Shown here: one piece after another, positions 8,930 to 20,463 of the stretch
How the letters are laid out: each line of letters starts with the position of its first letter
Numbering within the stretch: position 1 is the first letter of the stretch
NCBI GenBank assembly: GCA_025024175.1
Contig: QCXZ01000137.1
Coordinates: 28,945,327 to 29,009,326 of the forward strand
Source: Rhyzopertha dominica
Lineage: Eukaryota > Arthropoda > Insecta > Coleoptera > Bostrichidae
DNA length: 64,000 nucleotides
Direction: 5' to 3'
Translations under genes and position numbers: made by a program
The notes under the pieces: model-generated
Databases searched by the model: none
What the model saw: only the letters and a program-made list of their open reading frames with translations
Told to the model about the DNA's origin: nothing

Positions 8930-9843
8930 AATTAGGTGCCCCATCTTGTTGGAACCATAGATCTTTTCTTACTTCCAAATTTACATTTTGGAGAAGTACC
9001 AGTAAAATGTTTCTTAAAAAATTTAGATGAGTATTGCCGTTTAAACTATCGCGAAAAAAATAAGGCCCAACAATTTGATTCCCCAATATTCCGCACCAGA
9101 CATTCGTCGAGTAGACAGTTTGAAAATGTCCTTCTCGAATCCAACGTGGATTTTCTTGCGCATAAAAATGCATGTTATGTTTGTTAACTCCACCATTATT
9201 AGAAAATATTGCTTTATCTGAGAAGCAAATGTTGCCGTAAAATCTCGCATTTAAATTTTGGTGTACCCGAAAAAAGGTTACAAAAAGCCATTCTTTTAGG
9301 ATAATCTGTCTCCTGTAATGCCTGAACCAATTGCAAGTGATACGGATGAAATTGACTGCCTTTAATTATTCGGTGTACTGAAGACAGACTAATACCGGTT
9401 GCTCTTTAGACTACCTTTTGACTAATATGAGGATTTTCGTCAATCATTTCCAATACTCTAATTTCATTGTCAGGACGTGTTGCTGTTCTTTCTCTTGACT
9501 TTTTCAGTAGTGGCCAGTTTGTCTTTAAAGTTAATTCAAGTCTCTTGAAAATTGTATCGGCAGGAGCTCTTCTATTTGGAAAACGTTGTATAAACGGGCA
9601 GCAGCGGAAGCATTTTTCTTGCATTCACCATAAATCAAAATCATATCTGTTTTTTCATCATTTGAATACATTTGGACTTGTAATAAATACAGTGAGAGGA
9701 ACCATAGCGCATAGCCGTCATGGATTCCCTATTTATTTTTAAAATAATACCATTATGTAAAATAACCACATTGGGTATGAAAATGTATTTTGGGTTGCAT
9801 TTTTAACTTCGTCAGGGTCATTATCATTCGTGAAACATCCTGT
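8930..9843 (-). pseudogene. Decayed Tc1/mariner-type transposase element, 3' truncated
   Basis: Minus-strand fragments in different frames match one transposase. At 9624-9406 is an HTH-type N-terminal region (R-F-P-N-R-R-A-P ... then N-P-H-I-S near an E-N). At 9173-8928 is part of the DDE core, with W-C-G-I-L-G-N, G-P-Y-F-F and then W-F-Q-Q-D-G-A-P, in which the Asp is the second catalytic residue. Frames are broken by shifts and stops between these blocks. The 5' terminus appears at 9843, where the minus strand reads TACAGGATGTTTCACGAA, a terminus style seen in this kind of element. The 3' third, including the last catalytic residue and terminal repeat, is missing: homology stops at the D-G-A-P motif. 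A relative of the same lineage is at 53430. Confidence 0.8.
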
Positions 9844-11052
9844 ATTTATCCAACAGACAAAAAGCCCTTAATAGGATACATTATTAAAAAAAAACCGCTG
9901 CAAATTGAATCAATACTTCCCCATCCAAATGTCAAAATGATGTTTACGTTTTTATTTCTTATACTGTACAATTAGTAATCAGATTTTGAGCATTTTGTCT
10001 CTCAACACATTTTTTCTAAGACAAAGTCCTCGTGATATTAGCAAAACTATATAAATTTTAAAATCGGTTTTTTCAAATAACTCGAAAACTATTAACTTAA
10101 CAAAAAAATTACAAGAGTGCTGTCTGATCAGAAATTTGATTTTCTATATAATATCAAAATTAAAAAAAAATCGTACGAGCAGGGACCAAAATAGGTTTTT
10201 TTGGAAATATTTCGAAAATGTCAAAATTTTGAATAAATTTAAGACACTTTTTGTGAGAAATTTTATTTCCTATCTGATGACATTTTCATTTTTTGAATAT
10301 ATTAAATATATTCGGAGATATTTAGGAAAAACCGTTTTCTTTAAATGACGCTTTTTTGCTAATATCTTCTAAACAGTTTGCTGCACCGAAAATTTATAAG
10401 AGCGAATAATACTCGCAGTTATACTACTAATCACATCCTAAAACGAAAAAATATAAAAAAAATAAAAATTTGCAAAAAGGGTAGTTACCCCCCAATTTCA
10501 CCCCCTTTCCGATATCGTACTTACCCCACAAACAATAGGTCGCTTTGGGTAGTTGAGATTTATACGTTTGCCAAATTTCAAGTTCATACATTAAGTCTTT
10601 CGAAAGTTATCGTGTATACAAACAAAACCAGACACACAGACAAGAAATTTTTTTGCTCAAATTTTGGTTTTTTGCGTTTTTGACCATTTTAAAGCGAATG
10701 AGCAAATAAAAATTTTTGAAATTTTTTTTCGCGATACAATACTTCCCATCCGTTGGATGTGGAAGTAATAATAACATTAACAATGCTGATGCATGTGGTC
10801 TTAAAAAAAGTCCTTAACTTGAGCACAGTATGCATTCCCAATATGCAAACCATAACAATTACACATCCTTAAGTAGAGGTAGCACAGTCCTACACTGTAA
10901 ACTGAAATATCTTTTGGACTAATCATACAAGGCTGTTGAATAATTTACAGTGTTATGGTTTCGAACCGCCGTGAAAGCAGCAGCCAAAACGTAGCAGCCG
11001 GTTTTCCGATAATACCCGAGCCAACCAATGGAGTAACTAAANTAGNGNGAGG
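9844..11052. other. Low-complexity AT-rich repeat-like DNA
   Basis: From 10020 to 10740 the sequence is a patchwork of TTTCGAAAA-like words, a short C-rich tract (10488-10508) and an ACACACAGACA run, the look of a transposon non-coding end, but I cannot assign it. The open frames here have repetitive composition and no recognisable domain. 10741-11052 is unremarkable. Confidence 0.4.
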
Positions 11053-11155
11053 TTTGGCTGCTGGTTGCCTAAAAAATGGCTGCTAGCTATTAGGTGGCCG
11101 CTAGCTGCAGACCAAACGACAGCCAAGAGTAATACTCTAAAAAGATTTGATATTC
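11053..11155 (+). repeat. Left terminal inverted repeat of satellite-bearing element
   Basis: This arm pairs with 12623-12728 in inverse orientation. The innermost part ends GATATTC directly against the first 141-bp unit. Confidence 0.8.
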
Positions 11156-12410
11156 GCCCCTAAAGACAAAAAAAAAACGTATCTCGGGAACGACACAAAG
11201 TAGCATATTCATATTCGAACTGTGTCTTTTAAGTTAGGTCAGTAGTCATCTCTCAAAAGGGCATCATCTCTATTTGGGATCTTGGGGGTTAAATTCGCCC
11301 CTAAAGACCGAAAAAAATCATATCTCGGGAACGACACATAATAGCATTTTCATATTCGAACTGTGTCTCTTAAGTTAGGTAAGTAGTCATATCCGAAAAG
11401 GGCATCATCTCTATTTGGGATCTTGGGGGCTAAATTCGCCCCTAAAGACCGAAAAAAATCATATCTCGGGAACGACACATAGTAGCATTTTAATATTCTA
11501 ACGGCGTCTTTTAAGTTAGGTCAGTAGTCNTCTCTCAAAAGGGCATCATCTCTATTTGGAATCTCGGGGATTAAATTCGCCCCTAAAGACCGAAAAAAAA
11601 TCATATCTCGAGAACGACACATAGTAGCATTTTCATATTCGAACTGTGTCTTTCAAGTTAAGTGAGCAGTCATCTCTCAAAAGAGCATCATCTCTATTTG
11701 GGGTCTTGGGGGTTAAATTCGCCCCTAAAGACAGAAAAAAAATCATATCTCGGGAACGACACATAGTTGCATTTTCATATTATTACTGTCTCTTAAGTTA
11801 GGTCAGCAGTCATCTCTCAAAAGGGCATCATCTCTATTTGGGATCTTGGGGGTTAAATTCACCCCTAAAGGCCGAAAAAAATCATATCATGGGAACGACA
11901 CATAGTAACATTTTCATATTAGAACTGTGTTCTTTAATTTAGGTCAGTAGTCATATCTCAAAAGGGCATCATCTCTATTTGGGATCTTGGGTGCTAAATT
12001 CGCCCCTAAAGACCGAAAAAAATCATATCTCGGGAGCGACACATAGTAGCATTTTAATATTCTAACGGTGTCTTTTAAGTTAGGTCGGTAGTCATCTCTC
12101 AAAAGGGCATCCTCTCTATTTGGGAACTTGGGGGTTAAATTCGCCCCTAAAGACCGAAAAAAAATATAACNCGGGAACGACACATAGTAGCATTTTCATA
12201 TTCGAACTGTGTCCTTTAAGTTAGGTCAGTAGTAATCTCTCAAAAGGGCTTCATCNCTATTTGGGNTCTTGGGGGTTAAATTCGCCCCTAAANACCGAAA
12301 AAAATCATANCCAGGAACGAGACAGTAGCATTTTCATATTCGAACTGTGTCTTTCAAGTTAAGTGAGCAGTCATCTCTCAAAAGGGCATCATCTCTATTT
12401 GGGTTCTACC
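11156..12410 (+). repeat. Tandem array of nine 141-bp units
   Basis: Unit starts, anchored on GCCCCTAAAGAC, are at 11156, 11297, 11438, 11579, 11721, 11861, 12002, 12143 and 12284, giving a period of 141 bp with one-base variation. Each unit contains ATCTCGGGAACGACACA, AAGTTAGGTCAGTAGTCAT and GGGCATCATCTCTATTTGGG. Units differ by scattered substitutions, so the array is not fresh. Several N calls fall in it, as expected from mapping ambiguity. Confidence 0.95.
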
Positions 12411-12415
12411 ATGTG

Positions 12416-12560
12416 CCGTTTTTTTCGGTCTTTAGGGGCGAATTTAACCCTCAAGATCCCTAATAGAGATTACCCCCTTTTGAAGAGATGACTGCTGACC
12501 TAACTTAAAAGACATGGTTCGAATATGAAAATGCTAGTATGCGTCGTTCTCGAGAGTTAT
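12416..12560 (-). repeat. Inverted terminal copy of the 141-bp unit
   Basis: After a turn at about 12403-12416, one unit appears in reverse complement (TCTTTAGGGGCGAATTTAAC, then GATGACTGCTGACCTAACTT). It faces the array head to head. Confidence 0.9.
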
Positions 12561-12622
12561 TGTTTGTTTAATTGAATTCATTTCCAGTTTCCCGGCTGAC
12601 GATGAGATAGTAAGCGTTTGCT

Positions 12623-12728
12623 GAATATCAAGTCTTTTTAGAGTATTACTCTTGGCTGCCGCTTGGTCTACAACTAGCAGCCACTTAATAGCTAGCAGCT
12701 ATTTTTTAGGCAGCCAGCAGCCATTTCG
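12623..12728 (-). repeat. Right terminal inverted repeat of satellite-bearing element
   Basis: Inverse of 11053-11155. Immediately outside, at 12729-12752, a second GGCAGCCAACAGCC word continues the GCAGCC-rich pattern. Confidence 0.8.
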
Positions 12729-12849
12729 TAGGCAGCCAACAGCCATTTCGTAAAAAGCAGGCGCACTTAGCTGGAGACATAAAACTGAATTTGACGCAGC
12801 AAGGCAGGATAAAGTATGTGACCATGAATCAACGTATATAGAAATAATA

Positions 12850-14720
12850 TGCTGGAATATAGGCGTCTTACACGAAGGGGTTACAGTTCCAGCTCGTGCA
12901 GTAACATGTTTTGTGAACAGTTTCCGAGTTCACACCTTGAAAATTTTATGTAGTACAAATACTTACAAACTTTTCTGTGCATTTTTTCTAACAAGTTTAT
13001 ATAAGTAATGCAGTGTGACTGCCATACAAATGAGCAATATTCAAGCATCGATCTGATGTATGAAAAGTACAACCGTTCAACACTTCGAAAATCTCTAGTG
13101 TTACGCACGATAAATCCCAGGGTTTTTGAGACCAGATATGTGTAATATGCAGGAAAAAATCCTTTACATACATTCTTCTTTCTAGATAAACACCATTAAT
13201 AGTATACTCAAAGTTAATATCAGTTTTCTTGCGAGAGAAGGTCATTATGCTACATTTGTTGATATTCAAAGATAACTTTAAATCATCTGCATACAAAACA
13301 CTTGGCTTGCATTGTTCAAGTTACAGCAATTAATTAATCACAAAAAAAATATAAATAGTAACGGACTCAAATTCGAGCCCTGGACCACCCCACTAGACGA
13401 TTCAAAAGTACAAGATGCATAATCGTTATACTGCACAAATTGACTTCTACCAGTTAGCAGAGATTTAAATAGCTCTATTATATGATACCAGAAACCATAA
13501 CGCGATAATTTCTCCAATAGTACACAGTGATTAACTCGGTCGAAGGCTTTCGAAAAGTCTGTATATGCCACATCTGCTTGAGCTTTGACATCTAATGTTT
13601 GAGACACAAGCTGCGTAAATTCACATAGATAGGTTGACGTATCTACCGCGAACAAAACCGTGTTGCTGATCGTTCAACATTGGCGAAACATGGATATAAA
13701 CACTTTGCAAAAGTTAGATATAATAGCTATCGATCGGTAATTGGTGATATTGAATCTGTCACCACTCTTAAACACTGGGCCAGGGAAGTAGAATTGTCCA
13801 GTATGAGACTGAAAATGTATTGCAAAGGTTCTACAAAACACTGAGCACAGTCACTGACAATGAACGCAGGAACAGCATCGGGACCCATGGTATAGTTTGC
13901 CCTCAGTTTACGGGCAGACACCAAAATCTGCTCAGACGACATCCGTAACTGAAGAACAGCCCCAAACGCACCCATTCCACCACCGTTGGTGCCACTGTAC
14001 TGCCCATTTGGCACTCCGCAATTGTTACCGCATACACTATGAGCACTATTACAGGAACCGTCACATTTTTCAAAAACACTAGCAAAGAAATTGGCAAAAC
14101 CCTCAGCAATAGCCAGCGGTGTTGTGAGGGCGTTCTTACGATAAACCATTTTCCCAGGAATACGTGTAATGATTTAACTATATCTATGTATATCAAAAGA
14201 TTATGCTTCTTAAAAAGTTTCTAAAATTTATTTTTATCCTTAATTTCATTAACGCTTTCTAAAGTAAACCATCGCGGGTAGGATGAATTCTTTTTTCTTG
14301 TATTAGGCATATATCTAACAAATACTTCACCCAACCTTCCATAGAAGTATTCTGCAGCAAGTATTCTGCACTTCTTTAACAATGTCTTCTTCATACGATG
14401 CGGTATGGGGTGTTTTAAATTCCATAGAATGACTTTGTACACTGGATTTTAGCTCCGTAATTTCCATTTTCAATAATTCAATTTCCTTTCGCAAGCCAGC
14501 TACCAATTCCGGTACGCTACAAATATTGCAATAGTATTTGATTCTCCTTCTTTTGGAACCAAGACATTCTGCCTCAGGTCGCGATATTCTCGCACACTTG
14601 ATGTGAGTTAAGGTGATGCACTAATCACACACTATTACGTCAGCATCGCTTGCTTGTTCATTACTAGACTTGCAGACCAGCATGTCTGTACGGTGGTCAT
14701 ATAGTCCAGTATTGCAAAAT
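12850..14720 (-). pseudogene. Decayed non-LTR retrotransposon (Jockey/CR1-like), internally deleted
   Basis: Reading on the minus strand: 14700-14470 encodes a PHD-like zinc-binding segment (C..C, H-I-K-C-A, then Y-Y-C-N-I-C) followed by a short charged helix, as in the ORF1 proteins of such elements. 14442-14221 and 14149-13727 give the linker before the reverse transcriptase (P-R-W-F-T, later F-A-N-F-F). 13655-13338 holds the RT blocks T-D-F-S-K-A-F-D, then G-V-V-Q-G-S-x-L-S-P-L-L-F, and 13296-12881 the Y-A-D-D-L-K-L-S block (with a short deletion) and the C-terminal thumb. The endonuclease that should separate ORF1 and RT is missing. Frames change several times and stops are present, so it is dead. 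Confidence 0.88.
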
Positions 14721-15456
14721 AATACATATAAACACTAATCATAAATAATACAATACAATTATATAATATTATTCAGACAACGGTACAACGTTGTACTCTG
14801 GTCTGTAAGGTCGCTTAAGTTTGAACTCTGGTTAGTGTTAACTGAGAACATTTATGTATGCTAGTGTTGCAGCGTCAAGTTTTAAAAAATCCGGGTGTAT
14901 TGCGATGACTGATGACAGTGAGCACTACGGAGGGCTCCGAAGACTTTATAAATTTTTAATTTAGAAACTTCATATTGAAACTTATTAGTGATGAAATGAA
15001 TCCTTTAAATGACATTACAGGGTGCAGTTTATTGAAAACCCCAATACATTGATTTGGAAAGAACTTTTAAACCAATTAGCGATGAGCCAACCTTTTTATG
15101 AAAACATAAATAAACTTGCAACCTTAAAAGACAGAAAAATATATTTGATATATAAAAATTAGGCAAGTTAATAATACTAAATATTTATGCGTTTGCTTTG
15201 TATATTTTTGTTTGTTTATAATTTTGAATACAAAAATATATTATTTGGTATTGTTAAATGGGACTTTTAGAGATAAAAATGGAATGTTGGCGATATGATG
15301 GTCGTGTCTGCAAAAAAAGAAACAAAACTTATTTTGGTTATTTTGTATTAGCTCTTCACCTAGTTTTCAACCCGTGAGCCGCCACTACTAAACATAACGT
15401 GGAAACATAACTATTAAATGATTCTGTCCGATCTAAATAATAATAATATTACTAAT

Positions 15457-15510
<54 letters not shown>

Positions 15511-16269
15511 TAGTAGTAGTAACTAGTACCATTAATAACATCTTTGTAGTGTTATGTTGTAAAATGCCTTAATTTATCTATAATATTTATTAATTATTAT
15601 ATATTATTATATTATTTATTAACCTTGCCAAACCGGCAGGAAGAAGAAATTGTGAAAAGCTCATCGAGCTTTAGCGCGCTCTACATGGTCTGCAATTTAA
15701 ATGGTAGCTTAATCCGTCAGTGTCCTAATTCAATTTCTAGCACAATCAAATGAGATGAAACGTTGGAGGATCACAGATCAGCGCAGAATTAGTGGGTACA
15801 TAGTTTATCTCAAGCCGCAACAGGCAACTGCTATCCAATTAGGTTTTACACATCGCATACCTCGGGACTGATGATGGGAAGCGAACGGAATGTTTCATTT
15901 GGTATTACACGGTTATTTCTAATGGTTTTGCTCGCGCTGCCTTTATTGAAATAGTTCGTTTGAGGTTCCGGGAATAACGATCGTCAGCAATCATTGAGAA
16001 TGTTTTTAAATGGCTTTAGGAACCGAACTGTTTGATATACTGCCTCCATTGGGTGCAGTGTTTACTCTTACGGCCATTGCGATTTTGATTGCAGTTGCTA
16101 GCGTTCCGGATTCCGGTTTATTGATATATTATTACCGGAATTAAAAATTTACGAGCAGTTTGCCGAGTATTTTTATGGCATCCAGTGTTAAACTTACCTT
16201 ATAGATTTATTAGTGGTTTTCGAAATGTTTGATAGATTGCTTGCGTTCGAGAATTTTTGATATAATTGT
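14721..16269. other. Non-coding DNA with an AAT microsatellite
   Basis: Apart from the trinucleotide run at 15461-15511, no element or open frame is recognised. Confidence 0.6.
15461..15511 (+). repeat. (AAT)n microsatellite
   Basis: About 17 near-perfect AAT units, followed by TAG-type degenerate units. Confidence 0.95.
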
Positions 16270-16990
16270 ACGAAGTTTAAAAAAAACACTAGTCAAACGC
16301 TCTAACCACTGAGCTATCAAGGCTGCATTCAAAATCGAGGGTAAAGCGGCAAATGTACATAATCAAAGTTACTATGTAACGCTGCTGAACGCCAACCAGT
16401 GAATTTGCATCTGAATCGCTGGTAGCTCAATATTCTCGAGCTTCAGAGCGCAATTCGCTGCCGTGGCCGCTTTGACTTCGATTTTAAATAGGGCCTTGAT
16501 AGCTCAATGGTTAGACTTGACTAGTGTTCAAAACACTGATCTCTAAATAACTGGATGTCGCTCACATACCAAAATGAAAGTAAATTATTTATGATAGATT
16601 TAAGCCACTTTAGCGCCTAGCCGCTGGTCCTCGTACTAAAATTTTGACAAAGGTTCGCTTCTGCGGTAAATATAACGTTAATGATTGACAATTAAAATCG
16701 TGAACTTATCATCTGTCTGCAGATTTCCAAAAGATGATCGTTGTAGTGTTTGAGTAAGAAACATGTACCGTACAAACTGGATGTTACGTTTACTCATAAC
16801 CATATTATATAGTTAAGGATCTAACCTAAAATTTGAACGCGCCGTTAAATTGATAGTACGAGTACCAGCGGCATGGTGGCTACTTGTCACAGTTTTGAAT
16901 GACTTATGCGACATCCAGTTAATTAGAGATCAGTTCTTCAAAAGGTCACGGGTTCAAATCGCGGTCAAAACTGGCAATACTTTTTCATTT
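16270..16990. repeat. Complex inverted repeat built from tRNA-derived SINE pieces
   Basis: Two nested inversions are visible. First, 16290-16352 (CTAACCACTGAGCTATCAAG) is the inverse of 16468-16530 (CTTGATAGCTCAATGGTTAG); both are tRNA-like A-box regions. Second, 16537-16660 (GGATGTCGC ... CGCTGGTCCTCGTACT) is the inverse of 16856-16940 (AGTACGAGTACCAGCGG ... GCGACATCC). The right end, 16950-16990, has a B-box-like GGGTTCAAATCG and the tail CTGGCAATACTTTTTCAT, which is shared with SINE copies at 52.9 and 53.3 kb. Confidence 0.7.
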
Positions 16991-17101
16991 CATATATATG
17001 CCTATTAACCCGATAAAATATATATACTAGAACGAACTCAGGCAATAATTATCTTTCACGAACGTTTTAAGTTCTGTTCCTTCCTAATCTTCTAACCTAT
17101 A

Positions 17102-18391
17102 CAGGTGATCAATTAAGGCTGGACAGCGGCTGTATCTTGGAAACTAAGCGTGCTAGAATCTTGCGGTAAAGTTTTTTTGAACATATGTGGCTACCCAGAT
17201 TTCATTTAAAAGATTTTGAAGTACGTTTTGCCGCTCGCTAGGTGGCGCATTTAATATGACATATCAAAGAATAGTTGCTTTCTCCAAAAAGTTGCAATAC
17301 AATATTGGTCTAAAATAAACTCATTGCAATCTATGTTTATTTCTTAATACATTTTGTTTGAATTTTTTTTTGTAGTTGCTATGGCAACGACAATAGGAGG
17401 CATAGAAGTTTCAAATCTTCAAAAAAGCATAACTCAAGTGTGGTTTAACCGAATTTAACGAGTGATGGCTAGTTTTAAAGTGAATTTTATGGTTTTCAAT
17501 ATAATCATAAACAACTTATAAATTTATTGCAACTGTTTGATAATAGGGTGCGTTAATTGTAACATTTTTATATGTATTCAAATATTAAAAAAAATGAAAT
17601 TCAACCCTATAGACTTTTTTGTTGGTTGTTATAGCTCATTAATCAAGAAAAATAAATTTGAAAACCGGAAGTTGATATCTTATTCCGTTTCTTGGTTATA
17701 GTAAAAAAACTTCAAATTCGTCGTTTGGTTCAGCTATTTTTTTAATTGAAATAAAATTAGGTTATATTAAACAAGGGTCACGCGTTTACGCATAAATAAC
17801 GACTTTTCTTGGGTGTTTCCAATATAAAAAATATAATACCAAATTCTTACTTACACTAGCTTACGGTTAGGTAGTGAATTTATAAAGATAGTTAATAGAG
17901 TACGGCGACCATGAGTTTTTCTTGTTTTTCATTAACAAGTAGTAAAAATGAGGCATACATGATAATGACACAAATTAAGTTCTTTATGATTGTATTGAAA
18001 CGCATAAAATCACTTTAAAACTAGCCATGACTCGTTAAATTTGGTTGAACCATACTTGAGTTATGCTATTTTGAAGATTTGAACTTTTATCCCTTCTATC
18101 GTCGTTGCCATAGCAATTAGAAAAAAAATGTTCGAACAAAACTTAGTAAGAAATAGACATAGATTGCAATGAATTTATTTTAGACCAACATTGCATTGCA
18201 ACTTTTTGGAGAAAGAAACGATTCTTTGTTATGTCATATTAAATGCGCCACCTAGCGGAAAAGTTGCGCACTTCAAAATATCTTAAATGAAATCTGGGTG
18301 GCCACATTTGTTGAAAAAAATTTTACCGGAAGATTCTAGCACGATTAGTTTCCAAGACACGGCCGCTGTCCAGCCTTAACTGATCACCCTG
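17102..18391. mobile_element. 1.29-kb TA-flanked non-autonomous DNA transposon with about 380-bp inverted arms
   Basis: Left arm 17102-17490 and right arm 18008-18391 are inverse copies at roughly 85-90 percent identity. Termini read CAGGTGATCAATTAAGGCTG on the left and, on the opposite strand from the right, CAGGGTGATCAGTTAAGGCT. TA flanks both ends (17100-17101 and 18392-18393), the target duplication of Tc1/mariner-type elements. The arms share AGGTGGCGCATTTAATATGA and TTGCTATGGCAACGAC. The 520-bp centre encodes nothing recognisable. Confidence 0.88.
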
Positions 18392-18393
18392 TA

Positions 18394-19019
18394 TATTTGT
18401 TTTAAGTGCTTTGTAAAAGCCTTCCTGCTATTATTGATAATTATATTTAACGCCAAGGTAAACAAAGTTATAATGCGCAAGGTTGACTATATTTCGTGTA
18501 AGCTGTATTCACCTTTTTGGTTCGACACGTTTCTTGTATCACAATACTTCCATACGAACAACAACTAGAACGCAAATTTAAATATTGCACTCAAACAAAT
18601 TCTGCCATTGTAACATCAGACTGTTATAGCCTCATGGAACTAACTGAATGATTCATGTTCGCATTTGATGATTATTTCACCTGTATAAACTTCCTTAATA
18701 AGAGCGATTATTTGGGAAACAACAGACGGCGACGTTTGTACGTATTATACGAATTCTCCCAAGGCTAGGGAGTTCATTCTTGAATGATTTCTTCTTAATA
18801 TCATATACTATCAATTAGTGACGTCAATAGTGGTCACTGTGACACGTTTAGCTGTTGCAACAAATCTAACTGGATATAGAAAAGACAACCTTTCTTTCAT
18901 AAGAATGGTAAAACTGTTGCTTAACCGGTTAGCCAGTGTCCCAATTAACTGATTAAGCGATACGGTTAACCGACTAGTAAACTGTAACTGATCTTAGGGT
19001 TAGCCCATTGACTTAGAAA
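18394..19019. other. Non-coding DNA without recognisable features
   Basis: No open frame or repeat end was recognised here. Confidence 0.5.
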
Positions 19020-19210
19020 AATTGATGGCAAAAACTCACAAAATGTCGTTTTTTTAGACGAAACGTCTTTTCTATTGGCTTAGGCTTTCATGGCATTCAA
19101 ACGATGATGTGAGGCTTCTGGGCTGGAAGGCCATGGTCGATGTCTTCGTTTTCTGCCTCCAGACGTTTCGCCTACTACTGTGGCAGGCATCTTCATTCAC
19201 TCAGTACAGG
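19020..19210 (-). mobile_element. Penelope-like element end fragment with hammerhead-like motif
   Basis: The minus strand carries a hammerhead-like core at 19196-19162, followed by CTGGAGGCAG and GAAGACATCGACCATGGCC, then CACATCATCGTTTGAATGCC. This string resembles the repeated non-coding ends that accompany hammerhead motifs in arthropod Penelope-like elements. No coding part is attached. Confidence 0.5.
19162..19196 (-). ncRNA. Hammerhead-ribozyme-like motif (core C changed)
   Basis: On the minus strand ATGAAGA, then a 6-bp stem II (GCCTGC with GTAGGC), then GAAAC and GTC. The core differs from CUGANGA in its first base (A for C), which should impair cleavage. Confidence 0.5.
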
Positions 19211-20006
19211 GTCATTTATTCTGGTCAGTATTGTGGTACCGTAAACACTTAACTGGAATCACTGACAACACTACTATCAAATAGTTTATTTTACGCAAAT
19301 TCTCAAAGCAATTCGTGCACTTCGCTTGCTGCATCACTCACACAGTTCTACAGTATACGACATAACCACACATTTATTTAAAAGCAATGTAGGTACTTCA
19401 ATGTATTTTTTTTAGTATAATGACATGGTAGCTGTTAACAAACTATATTTGCATATGGCTATAGAAGATAAAACAGGTTTTTACTTTTCAGCTTCCACAA
19501 AAAACAAGGTAATATTTAGTTTATCTTATGTAACAATACAACGTTAAGCAGTGCAATCATCTTATTTAACAAAAATAATACCAAAAATATAAACAAAACT
19601 TTGCGAAATTGCAAATCATCATGTCATTTCACAGTTAATGATTCTTAATAAGAACTGTCATTACTGAGACCCGGGTGTCGCCAATTTGCGACAAATCAGA
19701 CTACAAATTCCTAATGTCTTCTCAAAGAATGTAAGAAAATGCATTTGGTCAGAAGGGTTGCCAGCATATTTGGCAGAACTTCTCGAAATTTATTTTTCGT
19801 ATTGTCCAAAGTAGATATGATTTCCTTAAAAAAACAAATTTTGTTCAAGGTGAGAATTTAGCCTGGCACAGAACATTATCCTCATGACCTCCATCTTGTT
19901 GAAACCGCATTACTCGCAGTGTCGCTATCAGAAATGTCCATTACAAAATTATAGAGCTCTTCTCTTTTCCCGTTTTGTCCGTATTATAGAGACCAAATTT
20001 CACTTT
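19211..20006. other. Non-coding DNA without clear features
   Basis: No convincing coding segment is seen. The last part (about 19960-20006) may already be decayed sequence just upstream of the endonuclease remnant. Confidence 0.4.
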
Positions 20007-20260
20007 TAAATAATTCAGGCGTTTATAGCTTTTCATGCAACTGCAATTCAGTTTGTGTTGCCAAGACGGGAAGATTTTTTTAATAAGAGGTAAACAACAT
20101 TTGACACAATTCGAAAAGTATAAAAATACAGATATTGTAACAACAAATTCTTCGTTAACTCACCATTTACTCTCAAATAAACACACTGCCAAGCTAGACA
20201 ATTTAAATTCATTACATTGGTGCATTAAATCACCAAAATTAAATTAATTGAATATTATTA
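20007..20260 (+). pseudogene. Penelope-like element GIY-YIG endonuclease remnant
   Basis: One frame from 20007 reads S-G-V-Y-S-F-S-C-N-C-N then V-A-K-T-G-R before a stop; another continues R-G-K-Q-H-L-T-Q-F and then S-L-T-H-H-L-L-S-N-K-H-T and L-H-W-C-I-K-S-P-K-L-N. This is the order of the GIY-YIG nuclease of Penelope-like retroelements: the GxY strand, the Y-x-G-x-T-G-R helix start, then the H-x-L-x-x-x-H segment. The YIG part is altered to C-V-A and a stop interrupts the frame, so it is inactive. The reverse transcriptase that should precede it is not found directly upstream. A hammerhead-like motif follows about 200 bp downstream, where the element's terminal repeat would lie. Confidence 0.75.
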
Positions 20261-20463
20261 GCGAACAAATTTTTACTATTCTAAACTTTTTGTAATTTTA
20301 ATTGTCCTATTCTAAATTAATGATTTGATTTAATTTGATATTACGTTTGTGTTGCTGGCATGTAGGTTGCTTTTTGGTTTGTGGTCAAGTTTACTTGTTT
20401 CTATATTTATGACTTTGCCAAACTATTTGTAAAAGCACCTTTTTTTTATTTATATTGATTTTA

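Larger units (their letters stand above)
11053..12728. mobile_element. Terminal-inverted-repeat element with an internal satellite array
   Basis: Left arm 11053-11155 and right arm 12623-12728 are inverted copies of each other, about 85-90 percent identical over about 103 bp, sharing words such as CAGCCAAGAGTAATACTCTA and a TTTAGAGTATTACTCTTGG inverse. Between them are nine direct 141-bp units, one inverted unit and about 60 bp of unique DNA. No coding capacity is visible. Both arms are themselves rich in GGCTGC/GCAGCC words that repeat outward past the right arm. The overall plan resembles foldback-type elements, whose arms or cores carry tandem repeats. No clear target duplication was found. 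Confidence 0.75.

Noticed and set aside
10378..10683. 101-codon open frame
   Set aside because: Lysine/asparagine-rich low-complexity translation of an AT-rich repeat, with no domain.
11156..12410. CRISPR-like regular repeat
   Set aside because: Units are 141 bp and contiguous with no unique spacers; this is a eukaryotic satellite.
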